NCBI GenBank assembly: GCA_945901825.1 | Contig: CAMDMC010000018.1 | Span: 1 to 29,005, forward strand | Origin: Bordetella parapertussis | Lineage (GTDB): Bacteria; Pseudomonadota; Gammaproteobacteria; Burkholderiales; Burkholderiaceae_A | Length of the DNA: 29,005 nt | Direction: 5' to 3' | In this document: piece after piece, positions 8,916 to 18,106 of the stretch | Numbering within the stretch: position 1 is the first letter of the stretch | How the letters are laid out: every line of letters begins with the position of its first letter | Notes under the pieces: model-generated | Database searches by the model: none | Seen by the model: the letters and a program-made list of their open reading frames with translations, nothing else | What the model was told of the DNA's origin: nothing | Made by a program: the position numbers and the translations under genes

Positions 8916-9434
8916 ATGGCAAAAATGCAGGCACGAGTCAATACCGAAGAGCGTGATGACGGTCTTCGCGAGAAAATGATTGCTGTTAACCGAGTCAGTA
9001 AAACCGTTAAAGGCGGACGTGTGCTTGGCTTTGCAGCCCTGACCGTCGTTGGCGACGGCGATGGCAGTGTGGGTATGGGCAAGGGCAAGTCGCGTGAGGT
9101 TCCCCTTGCCGTTCAGAAAGCCATGGACGAGGCTCGCCGTCGTATGGTTCGCGTGCCACTCAAAGGGGGTACCTTCCACCACACAGTGACAGGCCGTCAT
9201 GGTGCCTCGAAGGTTCTTATCTCCCCGGCTGCAAAAGGAACTGGAATTATTGCAGGCGGGCCTATGCGCGCCATTTTTGAGGTGATGGGTGTGACCGATG
9301 TGGTTGCAAAGAGCCTGGGCTCAACCAACCCCTACAACATGGTTCGCGCAACCATCAATGGCCTTGCAAATATGCAGACTCCCTCTCAGGTGGCAAACAA
9401 GCGCGGCCTGTCCATTGAACAGATTCTGTCCTAA
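8916..9434 (+). CDS. rpsE: 30S ribosomal protein S5
   Basis: The 172-residue product (167 in E. coli) contains the dsRBD-like domain with [18 protein letters not shown] and the C-terminal S5 domain with [20 protein letters not shown] and [17 protein letters not shown]5 lies at the mRNA entry and affects decoding fidelity. TAAGGA precedes the ATG. It is 17 bp after rplR. Confidence 0.97.
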   Translation: MAKMQARVNTEERDDGLREKMIAVNRVSKTVKGGRVLGFAALTVVGDGDGSVGMGKGKSREVPLAVQKAMDEARRRMVRVPLKGGTFHHTVTGRHGASKVLISPAAKGTGIIAGGPMRAIFEVMGVTDVVAKSLGSTNPYNMVRATINGLANMQTPSQVANKRGLSIEQILS

Positions 9435-9467
9435 GGCAAGAACACCTTAATTACGAAGGCAGCGGCA

Positions 9468-9647
9468 ATGACAAAGAAAACTCTCACAGTCAAGCTCTTA
9501 AAGAGTCCTATTGGCACTCGTGCCGACCATAAGGCCACCGTGCTTGGCCTCGGTCTGAAGAAGATTCGCCAGACACGCGTGCTCGAGGACACCCCCGCAG
9601 TGCGCGGAATGATCAACAAGGTTAATTACCTGGTTCAGGTTATCTAA
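9468..9647 (+). CDS. rpmD: 50S ribosomal protein L30
   Basis: A short gene of 59 codons plus TAA, the same length as E. coli L30. The protein begins [20 protein letters not shown] and continues with [24 protein letters not shown], the L30 core. Upstream, GAAGG at 9455-9459 serves as ribosome binding site. L30 is a small 50S protein. Its position between rpsE and rplO is the canonical spc order. Confidence 0.96.
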   Translation: MTKKTLTVKLLKSPIGTRADHKATVLGLGLKKIRQTRVLEDTPAVRGMINKVNYLVQVI

Positions 9648-9656
9648 GGATTCATC

Positions 9657-10178
9657 ATGGACGATACATTGCGACTTAATACCATCGCGCCTGCCGAAGG
9701 CTCCAAGCATGTTAAAAAGCGTGTTGGCCGCGGCATCGGATCGGGCCTTGGAAAGACTGCCGGACGTGGCCACAAGGGCCAGAAATCCCGCTCCGGTGGC
9801 TTTCATAAAGTGGGCTTCGAAGGCGGCCAGATGCCCAAGCACCGTCGACTTCCAAAGCGAGGCTTTACAGCGCCCTTCGGCAAGTTCACCGAGCAGGTCC
9901 GTCTCTCCGACCTTCAGCGCCTTCCTGTTGAGGAGGTCGACCTTCTTGCCTTAAAGCAGGCCGGGGTCATCTCCGAGCTCGCCCGTCAGGCCAAAGTTAT
10001 TCTCTCCGGTAGCCTAACCAGCCCCAAGAAGCTGCGCGGCCTTGCGGTCACCCCAGGCGCAAAGAAAGCCATCGAAGATGCCGGCGGCAGTGTGGAGTTA
10101 CTGGAGCCCGTACCTAAAGTGCGCAAGCTCCCTTCCAAACAAGCACGGGCTGATGCTGCCGCGGCTGCCCAGGCCTAA
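9657..10178 (+). CDS. rplO: 50S ribosomal protein L15 with C-terminal extension
   Basis: L15 is recognised from [20 protein letters not shown] followed by [19 protein letters not shown]. It organises 23S rRNA late in assembly. The protein is 173 aa against 144 in E. coli. The excess is chiefly a C-terminal tail after [10 protein letters not shown] that is Lys/Ala-rich and ends ADAAAAAQA. The ATG follows AAGGA at about 9646-9650. Confidence 0.96.
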   Translation: MDDTLRLNTIAPAEGSKHVKKRVGRGIGSGLGKTAGRGHKGQKSRSGGFHKVGFEGGQMPKHRRLPKRGFTAPFGKFTEQVRLSDLQRLPVEEVDLLALKQAGVISELARQAKVILSGSLTSPKKLRGLAVTPGAKKAIEDAGGSVELLEPVPKVRKLPSKQARADAAAAAQA

Positions 10179-10189
10179 GCAAGATCGTT

Positions 10190-11503
10190 ATGCGCCCCAC
10201 CACCGATAAATTCGCCGACCTGCGCAGACGCCTGTTGTTTCTGTTGCTGGCCTTGGTGGTCTATCGGCTTGGTGCCCATATTCCCGTACCTGGCATCGAC
10301 CCCAACGAGCTTGCTGCGCTTTTCAAGTCTCAGGCGGGGGGCATTCTTGGTATGTTTAATATGTTCTCAGGCGGTGCCCTATCGCGTTTCACTGTTTTTG
10401 CGCTGGGAATCATGCCCTACATCTCAGCCTCCATCATCATGCAGCTCATGACCGTGGTCTCGCCCACGCTTGAGTCGATCAAGAAAGAGGGCGAAGCGGG
10501 TCGCCGAAAAATTACCCAGTACACGCGTTACGCCACGGTGGTGCTGGCCATTGTTCAGGCCATTGGCATTTCCGTTGCGCTTGAATCGCAGCCCGGTCTC
10601 GTTGTCGACCCGGGGCTTGTCTTTCGTTTTACAACCGTTGTTTCCTTGGTTACTGGCACCATGTTCTTAATGTGGCTTGGTGAGCAGATTACCGAGCGCG
10701 GCCTTGGCAACGGCATCTCCATTATTATTTTTGCGGGCATCGTTGCGGGCCTTCCTGCAGCCCTGGGTGGTCTCTTTGAGCTGGTTCGCACGGGCTCCAT
10801 GGCGGCCCTGGTGCTTATGTTTATCATTGCCTTGGTTGTTCTGGTTACCGCCTTTGTTGTCTTTGTTGAGCGCGGGCAGCGCCGTATTCTGGTGAATTAC
10901 GCCAAGCGTCAGGTGGGCAATAAAATCTACCAAGGCCAGACCTCCCATCTGCCGCTTAAGCTCAACATGTCAGGCGTCATTCCGCCCATCTTTGCCTCAA
11001 GCATCATTCTTTTCCCTGCCACCCTAACCTCGTGGTTCAGCAGCGGCCAGGGCGAGGGCGACAGCTTTCGTTGGCTCTCCGACTTTGCTGCATCCCTCTC
11101 ACCGGGGCAGCCTCTCTACATTGGCCTTTATGCCGCAGCCATTATCTTTTTCTGCTTTTTCTACACGGCCCTTGTCTTTAACAGTAAAGACACCGCTGAG
11201 AACCTTAAGAAGAGTGGCGCCTTTGTTCCGGGAATTCGCCCAGGCGACCAGACGGCCCGTTACATCGACAAGATTCTAATGCGCCTCACGCTTGTGGGCG
11301 CCATTTACATCACGCTCGTCTGCCTCTTGCCGGAGTTCTTGGTGATGAAGTGGAACGTGCCTTTTTACTTCGGTGGAACCTCACTTCTTATTATCGTTAT
11401 TGTCACCATGGATTTCATGTCTCAGGTCCAGTCCTATGTCATGTCGCAGCAGTACGAAAGCCTTCTGAAGAAGACGAATTTTAAAGGGGGGTTCAGCCGC
11501 TAA
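10190..11503 (+). CDS. secY: Protein translocase subunit SecY
   Basis: This 437-residue protein is the channel of the Sec translocon in the inner membrane. Ten hydrophobic segments are spread along the chain. Family blocks include [14 protein letters not shown] near residue 24, [13 protein letters not shown] near residue 83, the cytosolic loop [19 protein letters not shown] near residue 224, and the C-terminal [13 protein letters not shown]. No strong ribosome binding site is visible in the 11-bp gap after rplO, so it may rely on coupling. Confidence 0.97.
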   Translation: MRPTTDKFADLRRRLLFLLLALVVYRLGAHIPVPGIDPNELAALFKSQAGGILGMFNMFSGGALSRFTVFALGIMPYISASIIMQLMTVVSPTLESIKKEGEAGRRKITQYTRYATVVLAIVQAIGISVALESQPGLVVDPGLVFRFTTVVSLVTGTMFLMWLGEQITERGLGNGISIIIFAGIVAGLPAALGGLFELVRTGSMAALVLMFIIALVVLVTAFVVFVERGQRRILVNYAKRQVGNKIYQGQTSHLPLKLNMSGVIPPIFASSIILFPATLTSWFSSGQGEGDSFRWLSDFAASLSPGQPLYIGLYAAAIIFFCFFYTALVFNSKDTAENLKKSGAFVPGIRPGDQTARYIDKILMRLTLVGAIYITLVCLLPEFLVMKWNVPFYFGGTSLLIIVIVTMDFMSQVQSYVMSQQYESLLKKTNFKGGFSR

Positions 11504-11722
11504 ATGGCTAAAGACGATGCCATTCAGATGCAGGGAGAAATTCTTGAGAATCTGCCAAACGCCACCTTTCGAGTCAAGCTCGAAAACGGCCATGTTGTTC
11601 TTGGGCACATTTCAGGAAAGATGCGTATGCACTACATTCGCATTCTTCCCGGAGACAAGGTGACTGTTGAAATGACCCCCTACGACTTAAGCAGGGCCCG
11701 TATTGTTTTTCGTGCGAAATAG
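11504..11722 (+). CDS. infA: Translation initiation factor IF-1
   Basis: The 72-residue length equals E. coli IF-1. The OB-fold motifs [35 protein letters not shown] and [13 protein letters not shown] are all present. IF-1 blocks the A site during 30S initiation. Its ATG begins directly after the secY stop, with GGGGGG inside the secY end as a likely ribosome binding site, so the two are probably coupled. Confidence 0.97.
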   Translation: MAKDDAIQMQGEILENLPNATFRVKLENGHVVLGHISGKMRMHYIRILPGDKVTVEMTPYDLSRARIVFRAK

Positions 11723-11745
11723 ACATTTACTGAAGGAAATTCATC

Positions 11746-11859
11746 ATGAAAGTTTTAGCGTCCGTCCGGCGAATCTGCCGAAATTGCAAAATCATCAAGC
11801 GACATGGCGTGGTGCGTGTCATTTGCACCGACCCACGACATAAGCAACGTCAAGGTTAA
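11746..11859 (+). CDS. rpmJ: 50S ribosomal protein L36, zinc-binding type
   Basis: A gene of 37 codons plus TAA. The protein begins [20 protein letters not shown] and ends [16 protein letters not shown]. Cys11, Cys14, Cys27 and His32 form the zinc ligand set, so this is the zinc-containing L36. AAGGA (11733-11737) precedes the ATG. L36 is a small 50S protein; it lies between infA and rpsM in canonical order. Confidence 0.95.
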   Translation: MKVLASVRRICRNCKIIKRHGVVRVICTDPRHKQRQG

Positions 11860-11873
11860 TAAGGAGCTGCCTC

Positions 11874-12239
11874 ATGGCCCGTATTGCTGGAATTAATATC
11901 CCTAGCCACCAACACACCGACGTTGGCCTTACCGCCATTTATGGCATTGGCCGTCCGCGTGCCCGCGAAATATGCAACGCGGTGGGTGTTCCCTTCACCA
12001 AGAAGGTGAAAGACCTCACCGACGATGAGCTCGAGAAGCTGCGCACCGAGGTTGGCAAGCTCACCACAGAGGGTGATCTGCGCCGAGAAATCTCAATGTC
12101 CATCAAGCGTCTGATGGACCTCAGCTGCTATCGCGGAATGCGTCACCGTAAAGGCCTACCTGTTCGTGGTCAGCGCACCCGCACCAATGCCCGCACCCGC
12201 AAGGGACCGCGTAAGGGCAGCATCACCCTTAAGAAATAA
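11874..12239 (+). CDS. rpsM: 30S ribosomal protein S13
   Basis: The 121-residue product (118 in E. coli) starts [20 protein letters not shown] and ends with the basic tail [21 protein letters not shown]13 contacts P-site tRNA and bridges to the 50S subunit. AAGGAG (11861-11866) precedes the ATG. Only 14 bp separate it from rpmJ, so the S4-binding leader found upstream of rpsM in E. coli cannot fit here. Confidence 0.97.
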   Translation: MARIAGINIPSHQHTDVGLTAIYGIGRPRAREICNAVGVPFTKKVKDLTDDELEKLRTEVGKLTTEGDLRREISMSIKRLMDLSCYRGMRHRKGLPVRGQRTRTNARTRKGPRKGSITLKK

Positions 12240-12251
12240 AGGACGTCTGTT

Positions 12252-12653
12252 ATGGCAAAAACCGCTAGTAGCGCCAGTCAGCGCGGCAAGAAGAAGGTTC
12301 GAAAGAACGTCACGGATGCCGTGGCCCATATTCATGCCTCGTTTAACAACACCATCATTACTATCACCGACCGACAGGGCAACACCCTTTCGTGGGCAAC
12401 CTCGGGCGGTGCGGGCTTTAAGGGCTCGAGAAAAAGCACGCCTTTTGCCGCCCAGGTGGCCGCCGAGGCAGCAGGCAAGGTGGCCGTTGAGTGTGGTGTT
12501 AAGAACATCGAAGTTCGTATTAAGGGCCCTGGCCCGGGGCGCGAATCCACTGTGCGGGCGCTTAACGCACTGGGCATTCGTGTGACGCAAATCTCCGATG
12601 TCACTCCTGTTCCGCACAACGGCTGTCGCCCGCCCAAGCGCAGGAGAATTTAA
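12252..12653 (+). CDS. rpsK: 30S ribosomal protein S11
   Basis: The 133-residue protein (129 in E. coli) contains [21 protein letters not shown] and ends [19 protein letters not shown], both diagnostic of S11. S11 lines the mRNA exit (platform) side of the 30S subunit. AAAGGA (12237-12242) lies upstream of the ATG. It is followed by a 116-bp spacer before rpsD. Confidence 0.97.
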   Translation: MAKTASSASQRGKKKVRKNVTDAVAHIHASFNNTIITITDRQGNTLSWATSGGAGFKGSRKSTPFAAQVAAEAAGKVAVECGVKNIEVRIKGPGPGRESTVRALNALGIRVTQISDVTPVPHNGCRPPKRRRI

Positions 12654-12769
12654 TTTTTTATCAATAAGCCCACCGTTCTGCCAGATTCATAGAGCAGAAC
12701 ATTCGGAGGAATGCCCGCCTTGTTCGACCTGGCTGGCTTATCCCCCCGATACTTTCGAAAGGAAAAAAA
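12654..12769 (+). promoter_or_regulatory. rpsK-rpsD spacer with hairpin
   Basis: Non-coding spacer of 116 bp. GTTCTGC (12675-12681) and GCAGAAC (12694-12700) form a 7-bp stem with a 12-nt loop, followed by GGAGG (12705-12709) that is only 1 nt from an ATG at 12711 in a different frame from rpsD. The palindrome CTTTCGAAAG (12752-12761) overlaps the AAAGGA that serves rpsD. No T-tract follows the stem, so it is not an intrinsic terminator. Confidence 0.4.
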
Positions 12770-13393
12770 GTGGCACGTTATACAGGACCGCGTTGTAAGC
12801 TTTCTCGCCGAGAGGGCACCGACCTTGGATTCAAAAGCGCCAGACGCTCGCTTGAGTCCAAGTGCAAGCAGGACACCAAGCCAGGCCAGCACGGTCGAAC
12901 CTCGGGCGCCCGAACCTCCGACTACGGAAAGCAGCTGCGCGAAAAACAAAAAGTTAAGCGCATGTACGGCATGCTCGAGCGTCAGTTTCGCCGCTATTTT
13001 GCGAAGGCTTCTAGCCGTAAGGGCAACACCGGCGAGAGCCTGCTGCAAATTCTTGAGTCGCGGCTCGACAACATTGTCTACCGCATGGGGTTTGGTTCCA
13101 CCCGTGCCGAGGCGCGACAACTTGTGAGCCATAAAAGCATCGCAGTCAACGGCCGCGTTGTTAATGTCCCTTCGGCGCAGGTCAAGCCCAACGACATCGT
13201 GGCGGTTGCGGAAAAGTCCCGTGGCCAGGCGCGTATTGTCTCTTCGCTTGAACTTGCCGAGCAGCAAGGTTTTCCTTCATGGGTCTCGGTCGACCCCAAG
13301 AAAATGGAAGGTGTCCTGAAGCAAGTGCCCGAGCGTTCCGACCTGTCGGCTGAAATTAACGAAAGCCTCATCGTCGAACTCTATTCGCGCTAA
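12770..13393 (+). CDS. rpsD: 30S ribosomal protein S4 (GTG start)
   Basis: The 207-residue product (206 in E. coli) begins [18 protein letters not shown] after the initiator, with a GTG start at 12770 preceded by AAAGGA at 12758-12763. It carries the S4 domain block [20 protein letters not shown] followed by [16 protein letters not shown]4 nucleates 30S assembly and in E. coli represses the alpha operon. Confidence 0.97.
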   Translation: MARYTGPRCKLSRREGTDLGFKSARRSLESKCKQDTKPGQHGRTSGARTSDYGKQLREKQKVKRMYGMLERQFRRYFAKASSRKGNTGESLLQILESRLDNIVYRMGFGSTRAEARQLVSHKSIAVNGRVVNVPSAQVKPNDIVAVAEKSRGQARIVSSLELAEQQGFPSWVSVDPKKMEGVLKQVPERSDLSAEINESLIVELYSR

Positions 13394-13422
13394 TTGTCTT
13401 TAATTTCCTTAGAAGGACTCCC

Positions 13423-14397
13423 ATGCTCAATGCCTTTTTAAAGCCTCGCATTATTGAAGTTGAACCGCTCTCGCAGAACTCCGCAAAAATCGTTATGGAG
13501 CCCTTTGAGCGCGGCTTCGGCCATACCCTTGGCAACGCCCTTCGTAGGGTCTTGCTCTCTTCCATGGAAGGCTATGCCCCGACCGAGGTGCAGATTGCAG
13601 GTGTCGTGCACGAGTACTCCACCATGGAGGGTGTGCAGGAAGATGTCGTTGATCTGCTTCTGAACCTCAAGGGAGTGGTCTTTCGTCTTGAAGGCCGTGC
13701 CGATGTTCTGCTCTCATTGCGCAAACAGGGCCCAGGCCCGGTGACAGCCGCAGACTTCGACCTTCCCCACGACGTTGCGGTGCTCAATCCCGATCATGTC
13801 ATTGCCAATCTTTCCGATGACGTCCGGCTCGAGCTCCAGGTTCGCGTTGAAAAAGGCCGTGGCTACATGCCAGGGTCGCTGCGTCATCTTGGTGACGAGT
13901 CCACGCGCTCCATCGGGCGCATTGTGCTTGATGCCTCGTTCTCGCCCGTCTCGCGCGTAAGTTACACCGTGGAAAGCGCCCGGGTGGAGCAGCGTACCGA
14001 CCTTGACCGCCTGGTCATCGAGGTTGAAACCAATGGCGTTCTCGAGCCCGAAGACTCGGTGCGTCAGGCCGCGCGCATTCTGGTGGACCAGCTCTCGGTC
14101 TTTGCTGCACTTGAGGGTGCCGAACCTGCTGCTGAGGCCGGGCGTGCCTCACAGGTTGATCCCATGCTCATGCGCCCAGTTGATGATCTTGAGCTAACCG
14201 TGCGTTCGGCAAACTGCCTGAAGGCCGAAAGCATTTATTACATTGGCGACCTTATTCAGCGCACCGAAAACGAGCTTCTTAAAACCCCCAACCTTGGGCG
14301 AAAGTCGCTTAACGAAATTAAAGAAGTCCTTGCATCCAGAGGCCTTACCTTGGGCATGAAGCTCGAGAACTGGCCGCCTGCAGGCATGGACCGCTAA
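13423..14397 (+). CDS. rpoA: RNA polymerase alpha subunit
   Basis: The 324-residue protein (329 in E. coli) has the N-terminal dimerisation domain with [20 protein letters not shown] around residues 27-46 and the alpha-CTD with [22 protein letters not shown] split over residues 252-273, followed by [18 protein letters not shown]. It scaffolds RNA polymerase assembly and binds UP elements and activators. AGAAGGA precedes the ATG. Confidence 0.97.
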   Translation: MLNAFLKPRIIEVEPLSQNSAKIVMEPFERGFGHTLGNALRRVLLSSMEGYAPTEVQIAGVVHEYSTMEGVQEDVVDLLLNLKGVVFRLEGRADVLLSLRKQGPGPVTAADFDLPHDVAVLNPDHVIANLSDDVRLELQVRVEKGRGYMPGSLRHLGDESTRSIGRIVLDASFSPVSRVSYTVESARVEQRTDLDRLVIEVETNGVLEPEDSVRQAARILVDQLSVFAALEGAEPAAEAGRASQVDPMLMRPVDDLELTVRSANCLKAESIYYIGDLIQRTENELLKTPNLGRKSLNEIKEVLASRGLTLGMKLENWPPAGMDR

Positions 14398-14418
14398 AAA
14401 CCTTCTAGGAGAACTTTT

Positions 14419-14802
14419 ATGCGTCACCGTCATGGACTGCGAAAGCTCAATCGGACATCGGCTCACAGAACAGCCATGTTCCGCAACATGGCCAACGCGC
14501 TTATTCAGCACGAGGCCATTAAAACCACATTGCCAAAGGCCAAAGAGCTGCGCAGAGTGGTCGAGCCTTTAATTACCATTGCCAAGACACCGTCCTTGGC
14601 CAACCGTAGGCTTGCCTTCGATCGGCTTCGTGATCGCGACTCCGTCGTTAAGCTCTTTGATGAAATCGGCCCCCGCTATGCCAGTCGGCCAGGTGGGTAT
14701 TGCCGCATTCTGAAGTGGGGCTTTCGGGCGGGCGACTGCGCGCCCATGGCTCTTATGGAGCTCGTTGATCGTCCCGAGGTCGGCGAACCAGGCACGGCCT
14801 AA
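14419..14802 (+). CDS. rplQ: 50S ribosomal protein L17
   Basis: The 127-residue product equals the E. coli length and opens [20 protein letters not shown], followed by [21 protein letters not shown], the L17 signature. L17 is a 50S protein near the tunnel exit. CTAGGAG (14406-14412) precedes the ATG. It is the last gene of the ribosomal supercluster, ending 37 bp from the 3' end of the convergent hisC. Confidence 0.97.
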   Translation: MRHRHGLRKLNRTSAHRTAMFRNMANALIQHEAIKTTLPKAKELRRVVEPLITIAKTPSLANRRLAFDRLRDRDSVVKLFDEIGPRYASRPGGYCRILKWGFRAGDCAPMALMELVDRPEVGEPGTA

Positions 14803-14815
14803 GCCCACAAAACCC

Positions 14816-14838
14816 AGGCCCTCTTTTAAAGGCCTTTC
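14816..14838. terminator. Likely bidirectional terminator between rplQ and hisC
   Basis: AGGCC (14816-14820) and GGCCT (14831-14835) form a stem around a 10-nt loop, followed by TTCC on the plus strand. On the minus strand GGCCT is followed after GGG by TTTTG. It is the only structure in the 37-bp gap between the convergent 3' ends. The short stem makes its strength uncertain. Confidence 0.5.
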
Positions 14839-14839
14839 C

Positions 14840-15997
14840 TTAGGCTTCTAAAATACCGCGAAGCGCATCAACAACGGCCTGCGCCTCCAACGGACTTCCT
14901 ACGGTGATTCGTAGGAAGTCTTCAATTCGGGGCCGGTTAAACTGCCTCACCAAAACGCCATTGTCTTTAAGCGCTCCATACAGGGCTGCTCCCGTTCGGT
15001 CTGCTCTGGATTTGCCTGCAGGCTGCAGGTAACGAGCAAACACAAAATTCGCCTTCGATGGCAAGACCTGAAAGCCAAGCTGCTGCAACGAGCTTGTCAG
15101 CCAGTCTCGGCTGGCCGTAATCTTCTCGACGGTCTGGCTAAGCCAGACCTCGTCCTCAAGGGCCGCCTTGGCCGCCACCTGGGCGAGATGATCCACGGGG
15201 TAGGAATTAAAGCTGTCCTTTGCGCGCACCAGCGCCTCAATAAGACCAGCCTGGCCAAAGGCAAGCCCGACACGCATGCCAGCCAGCGCCCGCGACTTTG
15301 AAAGCGACTGGGTGACTAAGAGGTTGGGGTAGGCTCCAATAAGTGGAACGCAGCTTTCTGCGCCAAAGTCCACATAGGCCTCATCCACCACAACCACGGT
15401 CTCGGGGTGCAGGCTAAGGAACGACTCAATTCGGGACCTCGCCAGGGCCTTGCCCGTTGGCGCATTCGGATTGGGGAAAATCACCGCTGCTGTCTCGGCC
15501 TCGAGGGCCTCCAACGGTATCTCAAAGGCCTCGTTTAATGGAAGGGTCTTGTACGCGACCCCATAAAGCCTGCAGTAACTGGGATAAAAGCTGTAGCTAA
15601 TGTCGGGAAAGTAGACAGGCCCCTTGGCGGGCTGATTCAAAAGCGTCTGAAAGACAAAGGCCAGCACCTCGTCGGAGCCGTTTCCTGCAAACACCTGATC
15701 CACCGAAAGCCCATGCCGGTTGGCCGCCGCCTGTCGCAAGGCTAGGCTTGTCGGGTCCGGGTAGAGCCGCAAGGCTGCCCCGTCAACCCCAAGCGCCTTC
15801 TGTATGGCGGCAACCACGGCGGCCGAAGGCGGGTAGGGGTTCTCGTTGGTGTTGAGCTTAATTAGCTGTCCCTCGGCGATCTGCTCGCCCGGCACATAAG
15901 GCGACAGGCTGTGCACCAGCGGGCTCCAATACTTCGAGGCCACAGCCGCAGCGTCCTTGACCTGGCTCTCAAGCGTTGACTTCAGTGACGCATTCAT
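14840..15997 (-). CDS. hisC: Histidinol-phosphate aminotransferase
   Basis: A PLP-dependent class I/II aminotransferase converting imidazole-acetol phosphate and glutamate to histidinol phosphate. Markers: LSPYVPGEQ at 31-39, KLNTNENPY at 47-55, DEAYVDF at 205-211 and the PLP lysine at 234 in [18 protein letters not shown]. From the ATG at 15997 it is 385 aa, longer than E. coli HisC (356), with no ribosome binding site. A GTG at 15943, 10 nt after AAGGA, would give 367 aa and may be the true start. It is alone on the minus strand, divergent from hisB. Confidence 0.93.
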   Translation of the reverse strand: MNASLKSTLESQVKDAAAVASKYWSPLVHSLSPYVPGEQIAEGQLIKLNTNENPYPPSAAVVAAIQKALGVDGAALRLYPDPTSLALRQAAANRHGLSVDQVFAGNGSDEVLAFVFQTLLNQPAKGPVYFPDISYSFYPSYCRLYGVAYKTLPLNEAFEIPLEALEAETAAVIFPNPNAPTGKALARSRIESFLSLHPETVVVVDEAYVDFGAESCVPLIGAYPNLLVTQSLSKSRALAGMRVGLAFGQAGLIEALVRAKDSFNSYPVDHLAQVAAKAALEDEVWLSQTVEKITASRDWLTSSLQQLGFQVLPSKANFVFARYLQPAGKSRADRTGAALYGALKDNGVLVRQFNRPRIEDFLRITVGSPLEAQAVVDALRGILEA

Positions 15998-16014
15998 GCG
16001 CCGAACTGTATCAT
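15985..16014 (+). promoter_or_regulatory. Candidate hisB promoter
   Basis: GTGACG (15985-15990, 4/6 to TTGACA) and TATCAT (16009-16014, 5/6 to TATAAT) are separated by 18 bp. The expected start of transcription falls at about 16021, which is the A of the hisB ATG. If hisC starts at 15997, the promoter overlaps its first codons. Confidence 0.45.
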
Positions 16015-16038
16015 TGCGCCATGCGAATCGCCGAACTG
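15999..16038 (+). repeat. 10-bp direct repeat, 30-bp phase, hisC/hisB divergence
   Basis: CGCCGAACTG occurs at 15999-16008 and again at 16029-16038, exactly 30 bp apart from start to start. The first copy abuts the hisC ATG and sits in the spacer of the candidate hisB promoter; the second lies inside the first codons of hisB. The phasing would put both on one face of the DNA helix. A regulatory role is inference. Confidence 0.4.
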
Positions 16039-16611
16039 CGCCGTGATACGGCCGAGACTCAAATTTTTGTGCGCCTGAACCTCGACGGAACCGGTGAAAA
16101 GGAGCTTGATACCGGCATCCCGTTTCTTGATCACATGCTTGATCAAATCGCGCGTCATGGCCTTATCGACCTCCAGGTCAAGGCCAAAGGGGACCTTGAA
16201 ATTGACGCCCACCATACAGTGGAGGACATTGGCATCACCATTGGCCAGGCCTTTGCCAAGGCAATAGGAACCAAGCAGGCCGTACGCCGCTACGGACATG
16301 CCTATGTGCCTCTCGATGAGGCCCTTTCCCGGGTCGTGGTCGACCTGTCGGGCCGCCCTGGCCTTGAGTTTCATTGCGAGTGGACAAGGCAGTTTGTTGG
16401 GCAGTTTGACCTCGACCTCATCCACGAGTTTTTCCAGGGTTTTGTGAATCATGCGCAGGTCTCACTTCATCTTGATAACCTGCGCGGTAGCAATGCGCAC
16501 CATCAGTGTGAGACCCTTTTTAAGGCCTTTGCGCGCGCCCTGCGGATGGCTGTCGAGCTCGACCCTCGCCTTCCTCATGATGCCATTCCATCCACCAAGG
16601 GAAAGCTCTAG
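16021..16611 (+). CDS. hisB: Imidazoleglycerol-phosphate dehydratase
   Basis: The 196-residue protein is the monofunctional dehydratase making imidazole-acetol phosphate; the histidinol-phosphatase domain found in E. coli HisB is absent. Metal-binding motifs are visible: DHML at 37-40, HHTVED at 64-69 and a second HHQCE motif near residue 160, with LSGRPGLEF between. Starting at the ATG 16021 ([15 protein letters not shown]) fits the family; an in-frame TTG at 15976 does not. No ribosome binding site precedes the ATG. Confidence 0.95.
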   Translation: MRIAELRRDTAETQIFVRLNLDGTGEKELDTGIPFLDHMLDQIARHGLIDLQVKAKGDLEIDAHHTVEDIGITIGQAFAKAIGTKQAVRRYGHAYVPLDEALSRVVVDLSGRPGLEFHCEWTRQFVGQFDLDLIHEFFQGFVNHAQVSLHLDNLRGSNAHHQCETLFKAFARALRMAVELDPRLPHDAIPSTKGKL

Positions 16612-16629
16612 GCCTTAACGGCATCTGAA

Positions 16630-17304
16630 ATGATTGCCATTGTTGACTACGGATCCGGCAATGTCCGCAGCGTTCAAAGGGCCGTGCATGCCGCCCTGCA
16701 GGCCCTTGGACGTGCAGAGGATGAGGTTCAGAGGGTCTCTGCACCCGAGCGTTTAGTCAAGGCTGAGCGCATTATTTTTCCTGGCCAAGGCTCAATGAAT
16801 GACTGCATGGGCAGTCTTGAATCCTCAGGCCTGAAGCAGGCCCTGCTTGAGTGCGTTCACAGCAAGCCGTTTCTGGGCATTTGTGTCGGTGAGCAGATGC
16901 TTTTTGACCACAGCGAAGAAAAATCAACGCCGGGCCTTGCCGTGTTGCCGGGCGAGGTCGTGCGGTTTCATGCACGTCGAGGCGCAAAAGACTCTCAGGG
17001 CAAGCCTTTGAAAGTACCTCACATGGGCTGGAACCGAGTGCGGTTTCTGCGCGATCATCCCGTCACACAAGGGCTCTCGGGCTTGCAGACATCTTCTCCC
17101 GACGATTCGGCTTGGTTCTATTTCGTGCATAGCTTTCACGCCGAACCCACCGCGGCCTCGGACCGACTTGGCGAGGCGGATTACGGATTACCCTTTACCT
17201 GCGCGGTCGCCAGAGATAACATCGTGGCAACGCAGTTCCATCCCGAAAAAAGTGCTGCTGCGGGACTTCAGCTTCTTAAACAGTTTCTGCAGTGGAAGCC
17301 TTAG
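16630..17304 (+). CDS. hisH: Imidazole glycerol phosphate synthase, glutaminase subunit
   Basis: HisH hydrolyses glutamine and channels ammonia to HisF. The triad of a class I glutamine amidotransferase is in place: Cys85 in FLGICVGEQML, and His204 and Glu206 in TQFHPEKS. The N-terminal IAIVDYGSGNVRSV is typical. At 224 aa it is longer than E. coli HisH (196), with an insert around residues 113-125. It is 18 bp after hisB, without a clear ribosome binding site. Confidence 0.95.
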   Translation: MIAIVDYGSGNVRSVQRAVHAALQALGRAEDEVQRVSAPERLVKAERIIFPGQGSMNDCMGSLESSGLKQALLECVHSKPFLGICVGEQMLFDHSEEKSTPGLAVLPGEVVRFHARRGAKDSQGKPLKVPHMGWNRVRFLRDHPVTQGLSGLQTSSPDDSAWFYFVHSFHAEPTAASDRLGEADYGLPFTCAVARDNIVATQFHPEKSAAAGLQLLKQFLQWKP

Positions 17305-17353
17305 GCAAGGCCATGCACAAACTCCGGGTTTTGTTTTAAATTAACCATTCACG

Positions 17354-18100
17354 ATGTCTCTTCTTCTTATTCCAGCCATCGACCTTAAAGACGGTCAGTG
17401 TGTCAGGCTCCGACAGGGCAACCTCTCGGAGGTCACAGTCTTTTCCAATGACCCGGGGGAAATGGCTGCTCGCTGGATTGCCCAGGGCGCAAGGCGCATT
17501 CATGTGGTGGACTTAAACGGGGCTGTGGCTGGGCGGCCGCGCAACGATGCGGCTTTAAAAAGCATTATCAAGGCGGCAGGAGATATCCCCGTTCAGGTTG
17601 GGGGCGGCATTCGCGATCTCGAGACGGTTGAACGCATGCTTGATGACGGCGCAAGTTTTGTCGTGATGGGCACGGCGGCAGTTAAGAACCCGGGCCTACT
17701 AAAAGACGCATGCGCAGCCTTTCTGGGCCAAATCATTGTTTCAATCGATGCGAAGGACGGAAAAGTTGCCACCGACGGCTGGAGTAAGCTCTCAGGCCAC
17801 GAGGTCATCGACCTTGCGCGCAAGTTTGAAGACGATGGAGTTGAGGCCATTCTTTACACCGACATTGGCCGCGATGGCATGCTAACGGGTGTTAATCACG
17901 AGGCCACGCTTAGCCTTGCACGCGCGGTAAGCATTCCGGTTATTGCCTCGGGAGGCATTTCGGGGCTCGAGGACATCAAAATTCTTGCGGGGCTTGAGGA
18001 CGAAGGCATTATGGGCGCCATTCTTGGCCGGGCCGTTTACGAAGGCCAGCTTGATTTTGCAAAAGCCCAAGAGCTGGCCGACCAGCTCGGCGGCGACTAA
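17354..18100 (+). CDS. hisA: ProFAR isomerase (phosphoribosylformimino-AICAR-P isomerase)
   Basis: The 248-residue TIM barrel (245 in E. coli) performs the Amadori rearrangement of ProFAR to PRFAR, the HisF substrate. Catalytic Asp10 in IPAIDLKDG and Asp132 in [10 protein letters not shown] are present, as are the phosphate loops QVGGGIR at 81-87 and ASGGISG near residue 199. The 49-bp gap after hisH is AT-rich at its end (TTTTAAATTAA) and lacks a ribosome binding site. Confidence 0.96.
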   Translation: MSLLLIPAIDLKDGQCVRLRQGNLSEVTVFSNDPGEMAARWIAQGARRIHVVDLNGAVAGRPRNDAALKSIIKAAGDIPVQVGGGIRDLETVERMLDDGASFVVMGTAAVKNPGLLKDACAAFLGQIIVSIDAKDGKVATDGWSKLSGHEVIDLARKFEDDGVEAILYTDIGRDGMLTGVNHEATLSLARAVSIPVIASGGISGLEDIKILAGLEDEGIMGAILGRAVYEGQLDFAKAQELADQLGGD

Positions 18101-18106
18101 GCCGTT

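Noticed and set aside
12711..13127. 138-residue frame beginning one base after GGAGG upstream of rpsD
   Set aside because: The spacing is too short for initiation and most of it overlaps rpsD out of frame with Ser/Ala/Pro-rich shadow composition.
12650..13267. 205-residue antisense frame across rpsD
   Set aside because: Shadow of S4 codon bias on the opposite strand; no family resemblance.
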